Of a stretch of 59,716 bases of DNA, positions 8,680 through 16,743 are shown piece by piece; the stretch's first letter is position 1, and every line of letters starts with the position of its first letter. A model generated the notes under the pieces. The model did no database searches. It worked only from the letters and a program-made list of their open reading frames with translations, and had not been told where the DNA came from. The DNA comes from Acidobacteriota bacterium (GTDB taxonomy: Bacteria; Acidobacteriota; Vicinamibacteria; Vicinamibacterales; UBA2999): positions 1-59,716 of the forward strand of contig JAEUQR010000021.1 in assembly GCA_016789705.1 (NCBI GenBank), given 5' to 3'. Both the position numbers and the translations under genes were made by a program.

Positions 8680-10209
8680 ATGGATACGGTTGTGCTGTTG
8701 TCGCTCCTTACGGGGCTGGCGGTGGGCGCCCTGGGGGCGTGGGTGCTGGCGCGCGCCCAGTTCCGGCGCGAACTGACCGAGTCGATTGCCACGCACCAGG
8801 CCACGGTGGGCGCCGCCCAGGCGCTCTTCCACCAGACCACCCGCCGGCTGAGCGAAGTGCAGAACGAACTCGTGCGCTCGCGCGACGACCTGGACCGCGC
8901 GCGCGGCGAAGGCTCGTCGCTGCGCGAGGAACTGGCCCGCATGGGCGCGGAGCTCGCCCACCAGCGCGAGATCGTGCCGCAGCAGCTCAGCCTGCTCTCG
9001 CAGGCGCAGGACCAGCTGCGCGACAGCTTCCAGTCGCTCGCCGGCGCCGCCCTCAGGTCGAGCAACGACGAGTTCCTGAAGCTCGCGCACGAGCGCTTCT
9101 CGGTCGTGGAGAAAAGCGCCGTCACCGAGATCACGAAGAAGCAGCAGGCCTTCGACGAGCTCGTCTCGCCCATCCGCGACGTGCTGCAGCAGGTGGATCG
9201 GAAGCTCGGCGAAGTCGAGAAGAGCCGCGTCGAAACCGGTGCCGAGATTTCGGCCCTGCTCGAAGCGATCGGCCGCAGCCAGACACAGCTGCGCGCCGAG
9301 ACCACCAACCTGGTGCGCGCGCTGCGCACGCCCACGGTGCGCGGACGCTGGGGTGAAATGCAGCTCCGGCGCGTGGTGGAAATGGCCGGCATGCTCGAGT
9401 ACTGCGACTTCGACGAGCAGTCGAGCCACACGACGGAGAACGGCCGCATCCGGCCCGATCTGCTGGTGCGCCTGCCCGGCGGACGCACGGTGGTCATCGA
9501 CGCCAAGGCGCCGCTCGAGGCGTATCTCGACGCGCAGGAAGCCACCGACGAAGCCACCCGCGAACAGAAACTGGCGGACCACTCGCGCCAGGTGCGCGAC
9601 CACATGGCGAAGCTGGGCGCCAAGGGCTACTGGGAACAGTTCCACCCGTCGCCCGAGTTCGTGGTGATGTTCCTGCCGGGCGAGGCCGTGTTCCAGGCGG
9701 CGCTGCAGCAGGACGCCCACCTCATCGAATTCGGCGTGGGCACGCAGGTGTTCCCGGCGAGCCCGCTCACGCTCATCGCGCTGCTGCGCGCCGTGGCGCA
9801 CGGCTGGCGACAGGAACGCCTGACGCGCAACGCCGAACAGGTAAGCCGCCTCGGCAAGGAACTCTACGACCGGGTGCGTCACCTGACGGACCGGATGGAA
9901 ACGCTGCGCGGCCGCCTCGACGGCACCGTGCGCGCCTTCAACGAAACGGTGGCCACCTACGAAGGCCGCGTGCTCGTGACGGCCCGGCGCTTCCGCGATC
10001 TGGGCGCCGCCACCGGCGACGAACTGGGCGCGGTGGGCGACGTCGACACGACGCCGCGCTCGCCGCACGGTGTGGCGCGCCTGTTCCTGGCGCACGGCAC
10101 GACCGACGTCAGCGACGCCGCCGACGGCGACAGCAACACCACGCCGGACCGCCCGGCCGATGGGCCACCGGTGCCCTTCGCCCCGGCCGCGGCCGGCATC
10201 GATCGATAA
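8680..10209 (+). CDS. rmuC: DNA recombination protein RmuC
   Basis: RmuC-family protein of 509 residues. The family limits inversions between short inverted repeats and has a predicted nuclease-like core. The layout is typical: an N-terminal membrane anchor (about residues 3-22), a long coiled coil to about residue 190, then the RmuC domain with RGRWGEMQLRRVVEMAGM, RPDLLVRLPGGRTVVIDAKAPLEAY, KGYWEQFHPSPEFVVMFLPGE and SPLTLIALLRAVAHGWRQE. The ATG at 8680 is selected because it directly precedes the membrane anchor; an in-frame ATG at 8626 would add 18 non-conserved residues. The Thr/Pro-rich C-terminal tail is variable. The TPR lipoprotein gene follows 25 nt downstream. Confidence 0.95.
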   Translation: MDTVVLLSLLTGLAVGALGAWVLARAQFRRELTESIATHQATVGAAQALFHQTTRRLSEVQNELVRSRDDLDRARGEGSSLREELARMGAELAHQREIVPQQLSLLSQAQDQLRDSFQSLAGAALRSSNDEFLKLAHERFSVVEKSAVTEITKKQQAFDELVSPIRDVLQQVDRKLGEVEKSRVETGAEISALLEAIGRSQTQLRAETTNLVRALRTPTVRGRWGEMQLRRVVEMAGMLEYCDFDEQSSHTTENGRIRPDLLVRLPGGRTVVIDAKAPLEAYLDAQEATDEATREQKLADHSRQVRDHMAKLGAKGYWEQFHPSPEFVVMFLPGEAVFQAALQQDAHLIEFGVGTQVFPASPLTLIALLRAVAHGWRQERLTRNAEQVSRLGKELYDRVRHLTDRMETLRGRLDGTVRAFNETVATYEGRVLVTARRFRDLGAATGDELGAVGDVDTTPRSPHGVARLFLAHGTTDVSDAADGDSNTTPDRPADGPPVPFAPAAAGIDR

Positions 10210-10234
10210 CCGCTTCTTCCCCCGGAGTATCCGT

Positions 10235-11215
10235 ATGCGTCGTGTGTCTGCCGTGGCCGTGGTGATGTCTGTGAGCGTGGGGCTCGTGGCCTGTGGCTCG
10301 AACCCGCCGGCCCCGGCGCCGGCCGAAACCGCGGCGCCCGCCGCCGCGCTCGCGCCGGCCCCCGAGCCCGAAGCACGCTCCGTCACGGGACGTCCGCTCG
10401 TGCCGATGGAACTGCCCGCGGCCGACCGCGCCAAGCTCGAAGCGAACCTGAAGGCCGCCGAAGAGGAACTGGCGAAGAACCCCGACAGCGCCGATGCGCT
10501 CATCTGGGTGGGCCGCCGCCAGGGGTACCTGTGGCAGTACCGCAACGCCATCGCCACCTTCGGCAAGGGCATCGAGAAGTTCCCCGAGGACGCCCGCTTC
10601 TACCGCCACCGCGGTCACCGTTACATCACGGTGCGCAACTTCGACGGCGCCATCGCGGACTTCGAGAAGGCCGTCACGCTCATCAAGGGCAAGAAGGACG
10701 AAATCGAACCCGACGGCGCGCCGAACGCGGCCGGCGTGCCGCGCAGCACGCTGCAGTTCAACATCTGGTACCACCTGGCGCTCGGCTACTACCTCAAGGG
10801 CGACTACGAGAACGCCAAACGCTCGTGGCTCGAGTGCATGAAGGTGTCTGACAACGACGACTCGGTCACCGCCGTGAGCGACTGGCTGTGGATGACCTAC
10901 ATGCGGCTCGGCGACAAAGCGGCGGCCGCGAAGGTGCTGACGCGCATCATGCCGAAGATGGACATCCTCGAGAACGGCTCGTACCACAAGCGCCTGCTGA
11001 TGTACAAGGGCCTCGAGAAGCCGGAAGCGCTGCTGGATACGGCCAACGCCGACGACCTCACCATTGCCACCCAGGGCTACGGCGTCGGGAACTACTACTT
11101 CGTGACGGGCGACACGGCGAAGGCGAAGGAGATCTTCGACCGCGTGCTCGCCGGCAAGCAGTGGGCGGCGTTCGGCTACATCGCGGCCGAAGTGGACCGC
11201 GCGAAGATGCCGTAG
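10235..11215 (+). CDS. TPR-repeat lipoprotein
   Basis: The predicted 326-residue lipoprotein has a signal sequence ending GLVAC (lipid Cys near residue 20) and an Ala/Pro-rich spacer. At least three tetratricopeptide-like helix pairs follow: ALIWVGRRQGYLWQYRNAIATFGKGIEKFPEDARF, FYRHRGHRYITVRNFDGAIADFEKAV, and YHLALGYYLKGDYENAKRSW. The TPRs suggest a protein-protein interaction role at the periplasmic face of a membrane. The start at 10235 is chosen from CGGAG about 7 nt upstream and the lipoprotein signal. It follows rmuC by 25 nt. No specific function can be assigned. Confidence 0.88.
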   Translation: MRRVSAVAVVMSVSVGLVACGSNPPAPAPAETAAPAAALAPAPEPEARSVTGRPLVPMELPAADRAKLEANLKAAEEELAKNPDSADALIWVGRRQGYLWQYRNAIATFGKGIEKFPEDARFYRHRGHRYITVRNFDGAIADFEKAVTLIKGKKDEIEPDGAPNAAGVPRSTLQFNIWYHLALGYYLKGDYENAKRSWLECMKVSDNDDSVTAVSDWLWMTYMRLGDKAAAAKVLTRIMPKMDILENGSYHKRLLMYKGLEKPEALLDTANADDLTIATQGYGVGNYYFVTGDTAKAKEIFDRVLAGKQWAAFGYIAAEVDRAKMP

Positions 11216-11258
11216 GCAACGATTGCGGGGCGGGAGCAGGGCCCGCTCGAACCGGTGA

Positions 11259-11291
11259 CGAGCGCGGCGGCCCGGTGGCGCGCCGCGCTCG
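11259..11291. terminator. GC-rich hairpin between convergent genes
   Basis: A perfect 11-bp inverted repeat (CGAGCGCGGCG at 11259-11269, complement at 11281-11291) with an 11-nt loop lies between the 3' ends of the TPR lipoprotein gene (+) and the 7-TM gene (-). It has no T-tract on either side. It could act as a bidirectional terminator or transcript stabiliser. Confidence 0.4.
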
Positions 11292-11312
11292 ACCAATGCA
11301 ACGACCCGTTCC

Positions 11313-12020
11313 TCAGGCGTGCGCCTCCGCCGGCCGGCTCTGCACCACGGGCCGCACGCTCATCCGGTAGCCCGTCCACGTCAGCAGCATCCCCGCGAGT
11401 TCGGTCACGTAGAGCACTTCCACGTGCCCCATACGCGTGGCCGTGCCGCCGATGCCCGGCAGAATCGCCCCGATCGCGATGAGCACGTTGGCCCACATGC
11501 GGTGGTGGGTCGCCACGTCCGCGCTGTAGCGGAAGGCCGAGGCGATGGCGCCGCCAATGAGGAACACCACCGCGTAGAGGTTCACGAGCGGGCTGAACAT
11601 CCGCACCCACTGCCAGCCGAACACCTTGCCGCTCAGCCGATGTGTCTCGACCGCGGCGTAGTCGATCGGTGAGAGCATCACCGCCACCGACGCCGCCACG
11701 ATGTAGAGGACGAGCAGCACCGTGAGCGTGTGCGCGACCTTGCGCGACAGCATCAGGTACACCGTACCCTGCGCGAGCGGCGCCGCGCCGAGCAGCGCGC
11801 CCGAGATGTACCACGCGCGGAACACCGGCTCCTGCCAGCCGAAGAGCGACGTCAGCGATTCGGTGAACGTGCCCACGCCGTAGGTGGCGATGCCGAGCGC
11901 CCACCACAGCAGGTGCAGCCGCTCCGGGAACTGCCGGTAGCGCCGGTAGATCTCGAGCGAGAACGGGATCGCCAGCAGCGTCGTGACGATCGGGATGAAG
12001 TGAACCAGCGCCGATGACAT
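11313..12020 (-). CDS. Seven-helix integral membrane protein, unknown function
   Basis: The 235-residue product has about seven hydrophobic helices, beginning SALVHFIPIVTTLLAIPFSLEIY, with an amphipathic YRRYRQFPERLHLLWWALG linker. No enzyme motif is visible. The ATG at 12020 is chosen because the frame upstream is Arg-rich and lies inside the TonB receptor gene. The start is 3 nt from that gene's stop, so the two are almost certainly translated from one transcript. The position suggests a partner of the receptor, or a sensor-type 7-TM protein, but this is inferred from context only. Confidence 0.78.
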   Translation of the reverse strand: MSSALVHFIPIVTTLLAIPFSLEIYRRYRQFPERLHLLWWALGIATYGVGTFTESLTSLFGWQEPVFRAWYISGALLGAAPLAQGTVYLMLSRKVAHTLTVLLVLYIVAASVAVMLSPIDYAAVETHRLSGKVFGWQWVRMFSPLVNLYAVVFLIGGAIASAFRYSADVATHHRMWANVLIAIGAILPGIGGTATRMGHVEVLYVTELAGMLLTWTGYRMSVRPVVQSRPAEAHA

Positions 12021-12022
12021 CG

Positions 12023-14659
12023 CTAGAACGCCCCGACGTTCAGGCCCACGGTGAAGCTGCGGCCGCGCGACGGCGCGAACTGGAAGTGGTCGCGGTAGTA
12101 GGTGTCGGCCAGGTTCTCCACCGCGAAGGTGAGGCCCAGGCGCTCGCGCTGGCGCGAGAGGTTCACGCCCCACGACAGGCGCTGCACGGCGAAGCCGTCG
12201 AGCGAGAGCAGGTCCTGCGGAATCAGGAACGGCGACTGCGAGAGCGTGAGCGCCACGCGGTCGACGTCGCCCTGCGCGCGGATGCCGTACTCGATCCACC
12301 AGCGGCCCTTGGTTTCCGTGTAGCGCAGCGCGCCCACGAACTTCGACGGCGTGATGTTGTCGGCCGGCGAGTCGTCGAGGTCGAGGCCGTTCGGGCCCAC
12401 GCCTTCCACGATCGTGCCGCGCGTGAGCGCGCCCGAACCGTTGAACGACCACACGCCGTAGGGCGTTACGAGCGGCGCGTCCAGCGAGAACTCCAGGCCC
12501 TGGATGCGGACGTCGCCGAAGTTGATGGCCTGGGCGAGCGGGCCGGCGGCGGTGGTGGCCACGAATTCCTGCGAGATGAAATTCGAGTACTGGTTCACGA
12601 AGCCGTAGATGCCGCCGCTCACGCGGCCGACGTTGAACTTGGTGCCGATGTCGAAGTTGTTGCCCGTCTCGGGCTTCACCTTGATGCTCGGCGCGATGCT
12701 GCCGGCGGTGGCCGGGCCGGCGAAGAGCAGCTCCTCGAGGTTCGGGTGGCGGTAGCTGCGGCCGAAGCGGACGAACGGGTTCACCCGGCCGCCGGGGTTG
12801 GCCACGAGGCCGATGTCACCGGTGAGCGCGCGGCGGCCGATCGATTCGCCGTTCACGTCGGGCAGGGTCGAGGGGTCGATGGCGGGCACCGCGCCGGCCA
12901 CCACCGGCGCCACATCGTAGCCGGGCGTGTTCTCGGTGGTCACGTTGTAGAAGTCGGCGCGCAGGCCGCCGATGACCGAGAGGCGCGGGGTGACGCGCCA
13001 TTCTTCCTGCGCGAACACCCCGATGTCGCGGAAGGCGGCGTTCGGCACGCGCACCGGCCGCGCGATCGAGGGCCCGCCGAGCTGCACGGGCGTCGGGAAG
13101 ACCACCGCCGCCGGACCACGCTGGCCCAGCACGACCTGGCCCACCATCGACTGGGTGGTCGTGGTGAGACGGCGGTCGCTGCTGCGGTCGCGGTAGAACG
13201 TGGCGCCGGTCGTGAGCACGTGGTTCTTGGCCGGCGTGATGACGGCCTGCAGGTCCACGCCGGGCGTCCACACGCGCTGCTCCGTCTCGGACACGATCGA
13301 CAGGCGCATCACGTTGATCGGGAAGAACGACTGCGCCGTGGGCGCCGGGAACTGCACCGGCAGCGTGTTCTTGAGCAGGCGCTCGACGCGCTGGTAGTAG
13401 GCGGTCAGCGAGAGGTTGGCGAGCCACGGCGTGATCGCCTGCGCTTCGTAGCGCGCCGAGATCTTGTCGAGCTCGCTCGTGGGCAGCGACGTGGCGTTGA
13501 AGAAGTAGGGCGAGCCGAAGTCGGGGAAGCCGATGTCTTCCACGCGGCGGCGCTGATAGCGCACGCGCAGGCGGCGGTTCTCACCCAGCTTCACGAGACC
13601 GGTCGCGTTGACGAAGTTGCCCTTCGCCTGCGAGTTCAGCACTTCGTTGTCGGTGCGCACGTAGGGCTGGTTGAACGGGTCCGGGAAGGCGTTGAAGGAG
13701 AAGCCGAAGTTGTCGTCGACGGTGTCGGCCGGGTTGATCTGGCCCGAGGTGACGAACCGCCGCGTGTCTTCCACGTCGAGCTTGCCGGCCTTGTAGTTGG
13801 AGTAGTCTTCGGCGCCGGCCTGTACGCGCAGCGCGTAACGCGGCGCCGTCGTGCCGATCGTGACGCTGCCGCGGCGGCCGTCTTCATTCGAGCTGTAGTA
13901 GGCGTTGGCGCCGTAGATCCACTGCGTGGAGGGCGTGAACGTGGGCTCGTTGGTGACGATGTTCACCGTGCCGGCCAGCGCGTCCGACCCGTAGAGCAGC
14001 GTGCCGGCGCCGTTCACGACTTCGATGCGGGCGATGCTCTCCATCGGGATGAGCCCCACTTCGGCGCCGGTGCGGTCGGTGGCCTGACGCGCCGTGTTGA
14101 GGCGCTCGCCGTCCACGAGCACGAGCATGCGCGTGGAATCCAGGCCGCGCAGGCGCGGCCGCACGCCGAAGGGCCCGTTGCCCACCTGCGTCACGTTCGG
14201 CGCCATCGCCAGCGCGTCGCCGGTCGAGAGCGGGTTCGCCTGCACGAGCTCCGCCGCGCCCATCGTCTCGACGTGCAGCGGGATCTGCTTGATTTCCCGT
14301 TCGGCGCGCGCCGCGGTCACGCTCACCGCGCTCGCGAACGAGCCGATCTCGAGCGAGATCGGCACCTCCACGGTGGCGTCGGCACTGTCGATGGTGATGG
14401 TGGCCGCGGATTCCGCGAAGGCGGCGCGTTCGGCGATCACGAGGAAGGTGCCGGGGCCCGGCGTCGTCACCTCGAAGCGGCCGTCGGGGCCGGTCGTGGC
14501 CTCGACCTCACGGCCCGAGGCCACGTCGCGCACGACCACGCGCGCATCCGGCAGGGCGGCGCCGGTGGTGTCGGTGACGATGCCGCGCACCGTGGCGGCG
14601 GAAACAGGCAGCGCCCACAGCATCAGGGCGAACAGGAAAGCAAACACTCGCGTGCGCAT
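12023..14659 (-). CDS. TonB-dependent outer-membrane receptor (heme/vitamin-type)
   Basis: This 878-residue receptor starts with a signal peptide (MRTRVFAFLFALMLWALPVSA). An N-terminal carboxypeptidase-regulatory-like domain (about 22-105) follows, then a plug domain with RPRLRGLDSTRMLVLVDGE and a segment reading EVVNGAGTLLYGSDALAGTV. A 22-strand-type barrel ends in Phe. YRHPNLEELLF in the barrel resembles the FRAP/NPNL region of hemoglobin/heme receptors, and single small-ligand receptors of the BtuB/HemR type have this size, whereas Oar-like ones are larger. GGAG lies 8-10 nt before the ATG at 14659. The 7-TM gene follows by 3 nt. Heme uptake would fit the nearby diheme amine dehydrogenase but is only a guess. 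Confidence 0.92.
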   Translation of the reverse strand: MRTRVFAFLFALMLWALPVSAATVRGIVTDTTGAALPDARVVVRDVASGREVEATTGPDGRFEVTTPGPGTFLVIAERAAFAESAATITIDSADATVEVPISLEIGSFASAVSVTAARAEREIKQIPLHVETMGAAELVQANPLSTGDALAMAPNVTQVGNGPFGVRPRLRGLDSTRMLVLVDGERLNTARQATDRTGAEVGLIPMESIARIEVVNGAGTLLYGSDALAGTVNIVTNEPTFTPSTQWIYGANAYYSSNEDGRRGSVTIGTTAPRYALRVQAGAEDYSNYKAGKLDVEDTRRFVTSGQINPADTVDDNFGFSFNAFPDPFNQPYVRTDNEVLNSQAKGNFVNATGLVKLGENRRLRVRYQRRRVEDIGFPDFGSPYFFNATSLPTSELDKISARYEAQAITPWLANLSLTAYYQRVERLLKNTLPVQFPAPTAQSFFPINVMRLSIVSETEQRVWTPGVDLQAVITPAKNHVLTTGATFYRDRSSDRRLTTTTQSMVGQVVLGQRGPAAVVFPTPVQLGGPSIARPVRVPNAAFRDIGVFAQEEWRVTPRLSVIGGLRADFYNVTTENTPGYDVAPVVAGAVPAIDPSTLPDVNGESIGRRALTGDIGLVANPGGRVNPFVRFGRSYRHPNLEELLFAGPATAGSIAPSIKVKPETGNNFDIGTKFNVGRVSGGIYGFVNQYSNFISQEFVATTAAGPLAQAINFGDVRIQGLEFSLDAPLVTPYGVWSFNGSGALTRGTIVEGVGPNGLDLDDSPADNITPSKFVGALRYTETKGRWWIEYGIRAQGDVDRVALTLSQSPFLIPQDLLSLDGFAVQRLSWGVNLSRQRERLGLTFAVENLADTYYRDHFQFAPSRGRSFTVGLNVGAF

Positions 14660-14772
14660 GACGGAACTCCGCAAATCGAAAACCTGCGCCAACGGCCCGG
14701 TCGCGCATCGACGCGCGTCCGGACGCTGGCGGCTCAACCAGCCGAAACGAACAGAGAAACGGCGGAAGCGGT

Positions 14773-15246
14773 CTACGAGCGCGGAGGGGGGCGCGAGAAC
14801 ACGCCTGACGTGCGGAGTGCGGAGAGGGCGCCCGTCGCGACGGGCGCGGCCGGCAGCAGCAGGCCGCTGCCGGTGTGCGCGGGCCAGGCGGCCAGCGCGA
14901 ACAGGGCGAGGAGCGCGAGCCCCACGGCCGTGATCGCCGCCGCGGCCTGCGCCACGGTGGCCACGGCTTCGGGCAGCGCGGGCGTCGCGAAGCCATCGGC
15001 GTGGTTGCCAAGGGCGGGCCCGTGCAGCACGGCGGCGAGCACCCACATCGCCACGGCCTGACGTCCGAAGAGCGAGCCGCCGCGACGCTTGATGGCCACG
15101 AGCCCGGCGCCGAGCGCGAGGGCAATGAGCCAGCGAAGGATGACGTCGGGTTCGGAAAGCTGCCCGCTCCACGCCTGGTTGCCGAGCAACCAGAGGTGGA
15201 ACCCGCCCAGAAGGGCGCCGAGGCCGACGACAGACCGGCGGAGCAT
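14773..15246 (-). CDS. Small multi-pass membrane protein, unknown
   Basis: The 157-residue protein has about four hydrophobic segments, including VVGLGALLGGFHLWLLG, LIALALGAGLVAI and TAVGLALLALFALAAW. It ends in a soluble Pro/Arg tail (SRPPPRS). I do not recognise the family; the HGPALGNH motif in the third segment contributes two histidines that might bind metal or heme. It precedes the TonB receptor on the same strand, and its start is only 23 nt from the divergent qhpG start, so the two must share a compact promoter region. Confidence 0.65.
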   Translation of the reverse strand: MLRRSVVGLGALLGGFHLWLLGNQAWSGQLSEPDVILRWLIALALGAGLVAIKRRGGSLFGRQAVAMWVLAAVLHGPALGNHADGFATPALPEAVATVAQAAAAITAVGLALLALFALAAWPAHTGSGLLLPAAPVATGALSALRTSGVFSRPPPRS

Positions 15247-15253
15247 CGTCGGC

Positions 15254-15259
15254 TATTCT
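15254..15259 (+). promoter_or_regulatory. Possible -10 box for the qhp operon
   Basis: TATTCT lies 10 nt before the qhpG ATG in the 23-bp gap between divergent genes. It would put transcription start within a few bases of the ATG, and no ribosome binding site precedes that ATG, which fits a leaderless message. No matching -35 is visible, so the box may need an activator or may not be used. Confidence 0.25.
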
Positions 15260-15269
15260 AGCAACAGCC

Positions 15270-16718
15270 ATGCCCGCTCCGGAGAAGTCAGGCCCAGGCC
15301 AGATTGGGGACAGTCCCCATCGCAGGAACTGCGAGGTGCTGGTCGTGGGCGGGGGGCCGGCGGCGGCAACGGCCGCCAGATTGCTGGCCTCGTGGGGGCG
15401 CGACGTGCTCCTCGTGGCGCGGCCGGAGAGCGCGGACGAGCCGGAGCTGCCCGAGTCGCTCACGCCGTCCTGCCGGAAGTTTTTCGATCTGATGGGGATT
15501 TCGTCCGCCATCGAAGGGGCTGGCTTCATCCCCTCGGGCGGCCATACGGTGTGGTGGGGTGGGGCGCAGCGGGTCGAGCCGTTCGCCGAGGGCCAGCATG
15601 GCTGGCAGGTCACGACCGGACGGCTGAGCCGGGTGATGCTCGCCGCGGTGGAGGCGGCCGGGGGACGCGTGGAGCGGGCCTCGCTGAGCGCCGACGACGT
15701 GCTCGGCTGGCCGACCCGGGTGCGCATCGACGCCACTGGACGGGCGGGCGTGCTGGCCCGGCCGTTCGGCCGCCGCCGCTACGAGCCTGGCCACCGCACC
15801 GTGGCGCTCATCGGCCGCTGGCGCCGGTCCGGCCCCTGGCCCCTGCCGGACGCCTCGCACACTCTGCTCGAGTCGTATGCCGATGGCTGGGGCTGGTCGG
15901 TGCCGGTCGGGCCCGACACCCGCGCCCTGGCCGTGATGGTGGACCCGAAGACGACCCAACTCGTGAAGGGCGAGGGCGCCAAAGCCGTGTATCTGGCTGA
16001 AATCGCCAAGATGGAGCACCTGGCCGCGACGTTTCGGGGATCCGACCTCGTGAGCGGCCCGTCCGGCTGGGACGCGTCCATGTACGTGGCCGACCAGATG
16101 ACCGGCGACGGCTGGCTGCTGGCCGGCGACGCCAACGCCTTCGTGGACCCGCTCTCTTCCGCCGGCGTGAAGAAGGCGATGGCCTCGGGCTGGCTGGCGG
16201 CCGTGGCCGTCAACACCGCCCTCTCAGACCCGTCGATGGCCCCGACCGCCTACGACTTCTTCGCCGCCCGCGAGCGCGCCACGTACACCCAGTTCCTGAC
16301 GCTGACGCGGCAGTTCCTGCTCGACGGCGCCCCGGCGCCCGATCACCCCTTCTGGGCAGACCGCGGCGCCCCGGCGCCCGACGACGACCGCGCCGCCATC
16401 ACGGCGGCGTGGGACCGCCTGCGCGCCACGAGCACGTTGTCGCTCCGCGCCGCGCCCGGCCTCACGACGGCGATGCGTCCGGCCCTGACCGAACGGGCCA
16501 TCGTGCTCGAGGAGCGGCTCGTCACATCGCTCGTCCCCGACGGCGTGCGCTACGTGGACGGCGTGGACGTGGTGCGCCTCACCCGTCTGGCCCCCGGCGC
16601 CGCCGATGTGCCGAGGCTCTTCGAGAAATACGTCCTCGACTCCGGCCCCACAGACCTTCCGGCCTTCGCCAAAGCGCTGGCGACAGCGGTGGCGCGAGGC
16701 TGGCTAATCGCTCCCTGA
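15270..16718 (+). CDS. qhpG: QhpG-type FAD-dependent monooxygenase for CTQ formation
   Basis: Flavoprotein of 482 residues related to tryptophan halogenases and FAD monooxygenases. The FAD-binding motif VLVVGGGPAAATAARLLA lies near residues 24-41, and the second FAD motif is GDANAFVDPLSSAGVKKAMASG. In Paracoccus denitrificans QhpG dihydroxylates the gamma-subunit Trp that becomes cysteine tryptophylquinone. The identification here rests on fold plus position directly before qhpA. It differs from the usual clusters in standing first in the operon. Residues about 13-22 are encoded by a GGGGACAGTCCCC palindrome also found near 38222. The ATG at 15270 lacks a ribosome binding site, and no later start would keep the FAD motif intact. 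Confidence 0.85.
   Translation: MPAPEKSGPGQIGDSPHRRNCEVLVVGGGPAAATAARLLASWGRDVLLVARPESADEPELPESLTPSCRKFFDLMGISSAIEGAGFIPSGGHTVWWGGAQRVEPFAEGQHGWQVTTGRLSRVMLAAVEAAGGRVERASLSADDVLGWPTRVRIDATGRAGVLARPFGRRRYEPGHRTVALIGRWRRSGPWPLPDASHTLLESYADGWGWSVPVGPDTRALAVMVDPKTTQLVKGEGAKAVYLAEIAKMEHLAATFRGSDLVSGPSGWDASMYVADQMTGDGWLLAGDANAFVDPLSSAGVKKAMASGWLAAVAVNTALSDPSMAPTAYDFFAARERATYTQFLTLTRQFLLDGAPAPDHPFWADRGAPAPDDDRAAITAAWDRLRATSTLSLRAAPGLTTAMRPALTERAIVLEERLVTSLVPDGVRYVDGVDVVRLTRLAPGAADVPRLFEKYVLDSGPTDLPAFAKALATAVARGWLIAP
15306..15332. repeat. GGGGACAGTCCCC palindromic repeat inside qhpG
   Basis: The palindrome GGGGACAGTCCCC (15306-15318) is followed by GCAGGAACTGC (15322-15332). The same pair of elements occurs near 38222-38252, with the second part inverted. 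It looks like a dispersed REP-type sequence that has been absorbed into the 5' coding part of qhpG without breaking the frame. Confidence 0.6.
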
Positions 16719-16743
16719 AGTGCTACAACAGACGCTTCAAATC

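Noticed and set aside
12014..15061. A 1015-codon open frame on the plus strand
   Set aside because: It is antisense to the TonB receptor gene and is Arg/His/Val-rich with no recognisable motif.
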